DNA of 64,000 nt from Reinekea blandensis MED297 (GTDB lineage: Bacteria; Pseudomonadota; Gammaproteobacteria; Pseudomonadales; Natronospirillaceae): positions 97,016 to 161,015 of the forward strand of contig NZ_CH724153.1 in assembly GCF_000153185.1 (NCBI RefSeq), written 5' to 3'. The translations under genes were made by a program, and so were the position numbers. The notes beneath the pieces were generated by a model. That model searched no databases and was not told where the DNA came from. It worked only from the letters and a program-made list of their open reading frames with translations. Shown one piece after another: positions 57,898 to 64,000 of the stretch. How positions within the stretch are numbered: position 1 is the first letter of the stretch; each line of letters starts with the position of its first letter.

Positions 57898-58263
57898 ATG
57901 AGCAACAAGAATCTGATTATTCAGCAGTTAGAAGCTGAACAGATGAGTAAAGAAATCCCTGAATTTGGCCCAGGTGACACTGTGGTTGTTCAGGTTAAAG
58001 TAAAAGAAGGTGACCGTGAGCGTCTCCAGGCCTACGAAGGTGTGGTTCTTGGTAAGCGTAACCGTGGTTTGAACTCTGCATTCACCGTTCGCAAGATTTC
58101 CAGCGGCGTTGGTGTTGAGCGTACCTTCCAAACCTATTCTCCGCTGGTTGACAGCATCGAAGTCAAGCGTCGTGGTGACGTTCGACAGGCGAAACTGTAC
58201 TACTTGCGTGAGCGTTCCGGTAAATCGGCACGTATTAAAGAAAAGGTTAACATCAAGAAGTAA
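57898..58263 (+). CDS. rplS: 50S ribosomal protein L19
   Basis: 121 residues, a complete L19 with [34 protein letters not shown] and [17 protein letters not shown]. The ATG is preceded by CAGGAGC. Last gene of the operon before a strong terminator. Confidence 0.97.
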   Translation: MSNKNLIIQQLEAEQMSKEIPEFGPGDTVVVQVKVKEGDRERLQAYEGVVLGKRNRGLNSAFTVRKISSGVGVERTFQTYSPLVDSIEVKRRGDVRQAKLYYLRERSGKSARIKEKVNIKK

Positions 58264-58282
58264 GCTTGCTTACCTTCTCGTT

Positions 58283-58311
58283 AAAAAGGCAGTCTTCGGA
58301 CTGCCTTTTTT
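58283..58311 (+). terminator. Intrinsic terminator of the rpsP-rplS operon
   Basis: Stem AAAAAGGCAGTC / GACTGCCTTTTT closed by the stable TTCG loop, then further Ts. Confidence 0.92.
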
Positions 58312-58392
58312 GTTTTTAGCCGGTGAAACGGCTCGTTGCATAAAGATCACCAGCTTTCCCGCCGGAAAGGCCCATCGCAGGGCCGCTTTGCA

Positions 58393-58421
58393 TTGACGAT
58401 ACCCGGCCCCTTGAGTACTGT
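58393..58421 (+). promoter_or_regulatory. Candidate promoter of hom-thrC
   Basis: TTGACG (58393-58398), 17 bases, then TACTGT (58416-58421). The start near 58428 lies about 40 bases before the hom TTG. No threonine/isoleucine leader peptide was seen. Confidence 0.5.
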
Positions 58422-58467
58422 TTGCAGTCCGTTATTCCCTCCTGAAACTAAGCAAAAGAGGCTTATT

Positions 58468-59766
58468 TTGAAACCAGTTAACGTCGGAATCTGTGGTCTG
58501 GGTACAGTTGGTGCCGGGACATTTAATGTTCTGAAGCGAAATATCGATGATATTGATCGCCGAGCAGGGCGCCCGGTCAGAATTACGCATGTCGGTGCCC
58601 GACGTGATAACCCAGATTGCGATCTCGAGGGTATTCAGGTTTCAAGAGATATTTTTGAGGTCGTCAAAGATCCCGATGTGCATATCATCGTTGAACTGAT
58701 TGGTGGCACGACCGTCTCCAAAGAGCTGGTGCTGGCCGCCATTAAAGCCGGTAAAGACGTGGTGACAGCCAACAAGGCATTGATTGCTGAGTTTGGGAAT
58801 GAAATTTTTGCAGCGGCCGAACAAAAAGGGGTCGTCGTGGCCTATGAGGCCGCTGTTGCCGGGGGGATTCCGATCATTAAGGCTATCCGGGAAGGATTGG
58901 TGGCCAATCAGATCAGCGGTTTGGCCGGGATCATTAACGGTACCGGCAACTATATCCTGTCTGAAATGCGTGAAAAGGGCCGCGCGTTTGATGATGTGCT
59001 GGCAGAGGCTCAAGCGCTGGGCTATGCCGAGGCGGACCCGACGTTTGATGTTGCCGGAACGGATGCGGCTCATAAGCTGACCATTCTGGCGGCGAATGCC
59101 TTCGGTATCCCATTGCAGTTCGATAAGGTCTACACCGAAGGCATCGCGGAGATGACTCAGGAAGACGTGCAATACGCCGATGAGTTGGGCTATCGCATTA
59201 AACATTTGGGCATCGCACGCCGTACCGACCACGGCGTGGAAATGCGAGTGCATCCGACTCTGATTCCAAATAAACGACTGATCGCGAATGTCGACGGCGT
59301 TATGAATGCCGTCCTGGTCTTTGGTGATGCCGTCGGCCCGACCATGTACTACGGTCAGGGTGCCGGTGCCGAAGCAACCGCGTCCGCGGTGATTGCCGAC
59401 ATCGTCGATATTGCCCGGGACATCGACAGTCCGGGACTGGTGCCGCACCTGGGTTTCTCGGTCGAGACCAAAGACCTGAACGTCCTGACCTCCGAAGAGA
59501 TTACAACGGCTTACTATTTGCGCATCTCGGTTAAAGATGAAGTCGGCCAAATGGCGCGCATTGCCGACACCCTGAGTCAGTTCGGCATTAATATGGAAGC
59601 GATCATTCAGAAAGAAGCGCCAGACGACACACCTTTAGTGCCATTGATCCTGTTGACGCAACCGGTCAGCGAAAAAGCGATGAACTCCGCCATTACCGCA
59701 ATTGAGTCATTGCCGAGCGTCACTGAACGGGTTGTCCGAATTCGCCTGGAGCGTCTGGACAGCTAA
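58468..59766 (+). CDS. hom: Homoserine dehydrogenase
   Basis: NAD(P)-dependent reduction of aspartate semialdehyde in threonine and methionine synthesis. 432 residues from TTG 58468 (after AAGAGG): Rossmann motif VGICGLGTVGAGTF, TANKALIAEFG, GGIPIIKAIREGL, GIINGTGNYILSEM, EADPTFDVAGTDAAHKL and a C-terminal ACT domain. The upstream frame to 58336 covers the promoter and is not coding. Confidence 0.96.
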   Translation: MKPVNVGICGLGTVGAGTFNVLKRNIDDIDRRAGRPVRITHVGARRDNPDCDLEGIQVSRDIFEVVKDPDVHIIVELIGGTTVSKELVLAAIKAGKDVVTANKALIAEFGNEIFAAAEQKGVVVAYEAAVAGGIPIIKAIREGLVANQISGLAGIINGTGNYILSEMREKGRAFDDVLAEAQALGYAEADPTFDVAGTDAAHKLTILAANAFGIPLQFDKVYTEGIAEMTQEDVQYADELGYRIKHLGIARRTDHGVEMRVHPTLIPNKRLIANVDGVMNAVLVFGDAVGPTMYYGQGAGAEATASAVIADIVDIARDIDSPGLVPHLGFSVETKDLNVLTSEEITTAYYLRISVKDEVGQMARIADTLSQFGINMEAIIQKEAPDDTPLVPLILLTQPVSEKAMNSAITAIESLPSVTERVVRIRLERLDS

Positions 59767-59802
59767 AACCGATTTGCCTATTTCAAACTGAGAGTCAGAA
59801 TC

Positions 59803-61197
59803 GTGAAATACATCAGCACCCGGGGAGCTGCCCCGGAACTTGAATTTGAAGATGTCCTGTTAGCCGGCTTGGCCAGAGACGGCGGGTTATATGTGCCGGC
59901 AGAGCTGCCGTCGTTCAGTGCAGAAGAAATCGAGAGTTGGCGTGAACTGCCATACTCCAAGCTCGCTTTTCATATTATTAAGCCCTTTGTTGGCGGTGCC
60001 ATTGATGATGACGCCCTGGCTCGAATGCTGGATGAAACCTATGCCGGCTTTGGGCACCGAGCTGTCGCTCCGTTGGCGCAGCTTGATCACAACGAATATG
60101 TCCTGGAGCTGTTTCAGGGCCCGACGTTGGCCTTTAAAGATTTTGCGCTGCAGTTGTTGGGTCGCCTGCTCGATCATGTGCTCACCAAACGTAATGAACG
60201 CGCAGTGATCATCGGCGCAACTTCCGGTGATACCGGATCGGCCGCTATCGAAGGTTGCCGGCACAGCAATCACATCGATATTTTCATCATGCATCCGCAT
60301 AACCGCGTTTCCGAAGTGCAACGCCGTCAGATGACCACGGTACTCGAAGATAATGTCTACAATCTGGCCGTAGAAGGGAACTTCGATGATTGTCAGAGCA
60401 TGCTCAAGCAATGTTTTGCCGATCAGTCCTTTTTGCGCGGAGAGCGTCGCCTGGTCGCCGTAAACTCCATTAACTGGGCGCGCATCATGGCGCAGATTGT
60501 TTATTACTTCTATGCGGCCCTGAACCTCGGTGCACCACAACGCGAGATGGCGTTTTCTGTTCCGACCGGAAACTTTGGCGATATTTTTGCGGGCTATCTG
60601 GCCCGGAAAATGGGATTGCCCGTGTCTCAGCTCGTTGTGGCAACCAACCAGAACGATATTCTTCATCGTACGATCAGTCAGAACCGATACGAGAAGCATC
60701 CATTGGCGCATACGTTGTCACCTTCGATGGACATTGTGGTGTCTTCGAACTTTGAACGTCTATTGTTTGATGCTCACGATCGGGATGGGGCCGTCTTGGC
60801 AGACCTGATGAATAAAATGTCCACTGAGACCGTCGAACTGGATCCTCAGCGTATGGCGTCCGTTCGCGAACTGTTTGACAGCTATGCGGTCGATGATGAC
60901 ACCACCTGTCAGACGATTCGGGCGATCTATGACGACACCGGTTATCTGTTGGATCCGCATACCGCCATTGGTGTTAAAGCGGCCCGTGAAACCCGTCGCA
61001 GCATGCAATGTCCGATGATTACGCTGGGTACAGCGCACCCGGTGAAGTTCTCCGATGCGGTTGAAAAAGCGGGTTTGAAGACACCGGATTTGCCGCACCA
61101 CCTGACAGACCTGATGGATCGCGAAGAGCGCTTTGACGTGCTGCAAAACGATCTGAATGCTTTACAGACATATGTCTCTGAGAAAGTCTTTGGCTGA
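59803..61197 (+). CDS. thrC: Threonine synthase
   Basis: PLP enzyme making threonine from phosphohomoserine, 464 residues. Lys112 in GPTLAFKDFALQ binds PLP; the loops GATSGDTGSAAIEG and SVPTGNFGDIFAGYLA are characteristic. GTG start 36 bases after hom. Confidence 0.96.
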   Translation: MKYISTRGAAPELEFEDVLLAGLARDGGLYVPAELPSFSAEEIESWRELPYSKLAFHIIKPFVGGAIDDDALARMLDETYAGFGHRAVAPLAQLDHNEYVLELFQGPTLAFKDFALQLLGRLLDHVLTKRNERAVIIGATSGDTGSAAIEGCRHSNHIDIFIMHPHNRVSEVQRRQMTTVLEDNVYNLAVEGNFDDCQSMLKQCFADQSFLRGERRLVAVNSINWARIMAQIVYYFYAALNLGAPQREMAFSVPTGNFGDIFAGYLARKMGLPVSQLVVATNQNDILHRTISQNRYEKHPLAHTLSPSMDIVVSSNFERLLFDAHDRDGAVLADLMNKMSTETVELDPQRMASVRELFDSYAVDDDTTCQTIRAIYDDTGYLLDPHTAIGVKAARETRRSMQCPMITLGTAHPVKFSDAVEKAGLKTPDLPHHLTDLMDREERFDVLQNDLNALQTYVSEKVFG

Positions 61198-62911
61198 TCC
61201 TCAGACGCCGATCTCCGTAGCCGGGTTCGACATCCGAACCCGGCCGGCGCACTCTCTTTCCAAATCGCTGCATCCGAATCCGCTGGTCGATCGACTGTAT
61301 CGAGCCCGGCAGGTAACCGATCCGCAAGAGCTTGAGCCGTCCCTGCGTCATTTGGTCGATTATCGGTTGTTGAAAGGGCTAACCGAAGCTGTCTCGCTGT
61401 TGAATCGGGCGCGCTCCGAGCGCTGGCGAGTGTTGGTGGTTGGTGACTACGATACCGATGGCGCAACTTCCACAGCCTTGGCGGTGTTGGGTCTGCAGAG
61501 CTTCGGGCTGGATGTCGATTACCTGTTACCGAATCGTTTCGAGTACGGCTATGGACTGTCGGCTGAGATCGTCGACTTGGCATTGACCCGGCAGCCGGAT
61601 CTGATCGTGACGGTTGATAATGGCATCGCCAGTATCGAGGGGGTTGAACGGGCCAATGCCGCTGGCGTGAAGGTATTGGTAACCGACCATCACCTGGCCG
61701 GAGCGGAACTGCCCCAGGCCGCTGCTATTGTGAATCCTAATCAGCCGGATTGTGCATTTCCAAGTAAAGCCGCCTGCGGATGTACGGTCCTTTATTATGT
61801 TCTGATCGCTCTGCGAGCCGAGTTGCGGGCACAGGGGCAGCCTGATTTACCAAACCTTGGGCAATGGCTGGACCTGGTCGCGTTAGCGACGGTGGCGGAT
61901 GTGGTTCCACTGGATGAAAACAATCGTCGATTGGTGACCCATGGTTTGAACCGGGTGAGAGCTGGGCAATGCCGGCCCGGCATCCGCGCGCTTTTCGAAG
62001 TCGCCGGTCGTCAATGGCAGGAAGCTAAAGCGTCGGACTTTGGCTTTGTCATCGGTCCGCGTTTAAATGCGGCAGGCCGGTTGGATGACATGACCATTGG
62101 CGTGCAGCTGCTGTTAGCGGAAAGTGACGACGAAGCCCGGTCCCTGGCGTCGGAGCTGCATGCGTTGAATACAGAACGCCGGCAGATTGAGCAATCGATG
62201 GTGGCCGATGTGTCGAAGTCACTTCCGGATCTGTCCAGGACCGATAAGCGTTGCGGTATCGTTGTAACGGGCAATGATTGGCATGAAGGTGTGATTGGCA
62301 TCGTGGCGTCCCGGGTGAAAGACCGGATTCACAAACCAGTGGTGGCTTTTGCCGCCGGCGACAATGGCCAATGGAAAGGATCTGCACGGTCCGTTCCGGG
62401 TGTGCACATGCGTGATGCGTTGGATTGGGTGGCTAAAAAATCTGAAGGGGTCGTATTGAAGTTCGGTGGCCATGCGATGGCGGCCGGATTGACGATTGCA
62501 GCTGATCGTTCAGATGAGTTTGCGGACTTGTTTGACCAAGCGGTTCAGGCGCTTGCCGAATCGGAAGCACTGACGCCACATCTGTGGTGTGACGGTGCTC
62601 TGTCGGATTCTGAACTGACTTTAGATAATGCGCTGGCTCTGGAACAGGCCGGTCCATGGGGGCAGGCCTTTCCCGAGCCGTTGTTCTATGGCGAGTTCCA
62701 GATCAGCGATCGACGTGTGCTTGCCGATCGGCACCTTAAAATGACCCTGCAGCAAGGCGCAGGAGAATGGCCTGCCATTGCCTTCAATGTCGAGCCATCA
62801 ATCCTGAACGCTTCCGCAACACGAGTACACGGTCTTTACCAACTCAGCGTCAATCGCTTCCGCGGACAGGTCTCTGTGCAGCTTATTTTTAATAAACTGG
62901 AACTGGGTTGA
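61172..62911 (+). CDS. recJ: Single-stranded-DNA-specific exonuclease RecJ
   Basis: 5'-3' exonuclease in recombination and repair, about 579 residues. DHH-family motifs VVGDYDTDGAT, TVDNGIAS, VTDHHLAG and the DHHA1 part FGGHAMAAGLTI are complete. The ATG at 61172 overlaps thrC by 26 bases; a TTG at 61190 is also possible. Confidence 0.94.
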   Translation: MSLRKSLADPQTPISVAGFDIRTRPAHSLSKSLHPNPLVDRLYRARQVTDPQELEPSLRHLVDYRLLKGLTEAVSLLNRARSERWRVLVVGDYDTDGATSTALAVLGLQSFGLDVDYLLPNRFEYGYGLSAEIVDLALTRQPDLIVTVDNGIASIEGVERANAAGVKVLVTDHHLAGAELPQAAAIVNPNQPDCAFPSKAACGCTVLYYVLIALRAELRAQGQPDLPNLGQWLDLVALATVADVVPLDENNRRLVTHGLNRVRAGQCRPGIRALFEVAGRQWQEAKASDFGFVIGPRLNAAGRLDDMTIGVQLLLAESDDEARSLASELHALNTERRQIEQSMVADVSKSLPDLSRTDKRCGIVVTGNDWHEGVIGIVASRVKDRIHKPVVAFAAGDNGQWKGSARSVPGVHMRDALDWVAKKSEGVVLKFGGHAMAAGLTIAADRSDEFADLFDQAVQALAESEALTPHLWCDGALSDSELTLDNALALEQAGPWGQAFPEPLFYGEFQISDRRVLADRHLKMTLQQGAGEWPAIAFNVEPSILNASATRVHGLYQLSVNRFRGQVSVQLIFNKLELG

Positions 62912-62913
62912 TC

Positions 62914-63180
62914 TCAGGCGGGGATATCAAACCCGGGTTCAACCCAGTGCGCACGCCAGCACAGGCGTGTCAGTTCCAACTGAGTTTCAGGTGAGCGTAA
63001 CCAGTCATGACGTCGCTGCGGTGACATCCGGCAAACGCTGCCGGCACTGTGGCTGCTGGCATCCAGGAGCTGCATCAGGAGCCGATCCAAAGGTTGGCCG
63101 GACTGTTTGGCCAGCAGAGACAGTTCATCGGTCACGGGTGAAGGCAGTAAGTGCCATATTTCTCTCAGTGTCGCTTCCAT
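62914..63180 (-). CDS. Small hypothetical protein
   Basis: 88 residues, unrecognised. It is rich in leucine, tryptophan and charged residues (TLREIWHLLPSPVTDELSLL, RRHDWLRSPETQLELTRL), likely all-helical and soluble. The ATG at 63180 is preceded by a strong GGGAGG four to five bases upstream, and the stop lies two bases after recJ (convergent). The strong ribosome site is the main reason to consider it real. Confidence 0.55.
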   Translation of the reverse strand: MEATLREIWHLLPSPVTDELSLLAKQSGQPLDRLLMQLLDASSHSAGSVCRMSPQRRHDWLRSPETQLELTRLCWRAHWVEPGFDIPA

Positions 63181-63396
63181 AAGACCTCCCGTCATGCCAT
63201 TTCGATTGCCAGCTTACGCCTGGTCACCCCAATTCTGTTGACGTGCATCAAAAAAACAGCGTGCCGATCCTGCGTGACCTTTTCATGACAGTTGGCGTCT
63301 GGTCTCTACCTTCTGTAGCGCTTTTCTAGTAAAATCCCGGCCCTTTATGCAGTCGGGCCGACGTGCCCAGCAGTATCGCAACCCTAGGAGTCCAGT

Positions 63397-64000
63397 GTGG
63401 AAATTAATCCGATACGAGAACAGATTAAAGACCTGAAAGCGCGCACCGACGTGCTTAGGGGGTATCTTTGACTTCGCTAACAAGAAAGAGCGTTTAGCCG
63501 AGGTTGAGCGCGAGTTAGCCCAACCTGAAGTTTGGAATGAGCCGGAACGGGCCCAGGCTTTAGGACAAGAACGGTCATCACTGGAAAAGGTCGTTCAAAC
63601 CATCGAAAACCTCGATAGCGGCCTGTCCGATTCCACCGATTTGCTGGAAATGGCTGTCGAAGAAGACGATGAAGGCTCCGTCGCCGACGTCAGCGAAGAG
63701 CTGGCCGGATTGCAGCGGCAACTGGAAGAACTTGAGTTCAGGCGCATGTTCAGCGGTGAAATGGACCCAAGTAACGCCTATCTCGACATTCAGGCAGGTT
63801 CTGGTGGTACCGAAGCGCAGGACTGGGCTGAAATGCTGTTGCGTATGTACTTGCGCTGGGGTGAAGAAAAAGGTTTTAAAACGGAACTGATGGAAGCGTC
63901 CGCCGGCGACGTCGCGGGTATTAAATCTGCGACTGTGCGTTTTGAAGGTGAGTATGCCTTTGGTTGGTTGCGCACCGAAACCGGTGTGCATCGCTTGGTT
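63397..64000 (+). CDS. prfB: Peptide chain release factor 2 (partial, programmed frameshift)
   Basis: Recognises UGA and UAA stop codons. Starts at GTG 63397 after TAGGAG. Codons 1-24 end at an in-frame TGA (63469-63471); a +1 shift at CTT TGA continues the protein to the window edge for 177 more codons. The shifted part has the RF2 landmarks [37 protein letters not shown] and TETGVHRL. The GGQ motif lies beyond the window. The autoregulation through UGA is as in E. coli. Confidence 0.96.
63454..63472 (+). promoter_or_regulatory. prfB: prfB +1 programmed frameshift site
   Basis: CTTAGGGGGTATCTTTGAC: the internal Shine-Dalgarno AGGGGG lies three bases before the slippery CTT TGA, followed by C. 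It is the same sequence as the E. coli site. RF2 shortage favours the shift, giving feedback control. Confidence 0.97.

Noticed and set aside
58642-59550. 302-codon minus-strand frame opposite hom
   Set aside because: Fully antisense to a complete, well conserved homoserine dehydrogenase; a codon-bias artefact.
62967-63182. 71-codon plus-strand frame opposite the small protein after recJ
   Set aside because: The minus-strand frame has a strong Shine-Dalgarno and a tidy convergent stop; this one does not.
63469-63471. In-frame TGA in prfB taken as a pseudogene mark
   Set aside because: It is the known programmed frameshift codon with its internal Shine-Dalgarno.

Overview
The window reads as a chromosomal segment of a gammaproteobacterium of the Pseudomonas/Oceanospirillales type. 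This rests on gene order: nadB next to rpoE-rseA-rseB-rseC-mucD, then lepA-lepB-DUF4845-rnc-era-recO-acpS, a GacS/BarA kinase beside cysM-rlmD-relA-mazG, ypjD/corB next to ffh, rpsP-rimM-trmD-rplS, hom-thrC-recJ and prfB. A secreted chitinase and moderate GC suggest a marine or sediment heterotroph. The genus is not determined. No rRNA, tRNA, CRISPR array, prophage or intact insertion sequence was seen.

Layout. 1-258 is a non-coding edge. 259-9837 is a catabolic region. A five-gene, tightly overlapping minus-strand operon (class III aminotransferase, CoA-transferase A and B, M20 deacylase, thiolase) is read away from a divergent LysR regulator. Next to it lie an amidohydrolase, an isochorismatase-family hydrolase and an amidase. 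A CBS-pair protein and a FapA-like protein follow. 12088-14112 holds folE and an SrmB-type helicase. 14348-16669 is a run of poorly known genes, including a phospholipase-D-like gene split by an in-frame amber codon. 16774-18426 is a modular chitinase with a 22-bp perfect palindrome upstream. 18843-22163 holds a YhcC-type radical SAM protein and a LacI-sensor/histidine-kinase fusion. Between them, on the minus strand, is a strong candidate for an undescribed small RNA with a sigma-54 promoter, a two-tier 5' hairpin and an intrinsic terminator.

22314-27511 is housekeeping (ybfF, HDOD, ygfZ, sdhE, ygfX, nadB). 27817-31941 is the envelope-stress locus, with a visible autoregulatory sigma-E promoter, leading into the lepA-to-acpS block, where pdxJ is missing from its usual place. 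38226-47057 carries GacS/BarA, cysM, rlmD, relA, mazG and a GNAT gene. 47062-52052 is lipid and membrane related (KAS III, fatty acid hydroxylase/sterol desaturase, Mpo1-like, Yip1), with an orphan MbcA/ParS-like gene and trmJ. 52202-64000 is translation and amino-acid housekeeping. It ends inside prfB, which has the classical +1 programmed frameshift.

Working together: the left operon looks able to deacylate, transaminate, CoA-activate and thiolytically cleave an N-acylated beta-amino acid-like substrate (inferred). The rpoE block senses envelope stress. The rpsP and hom operons are standard growth genes. Most starts were chosen from visible Shine-Dalgarno sequences and stop/start overlaps. 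TTG starts appear for several genes.
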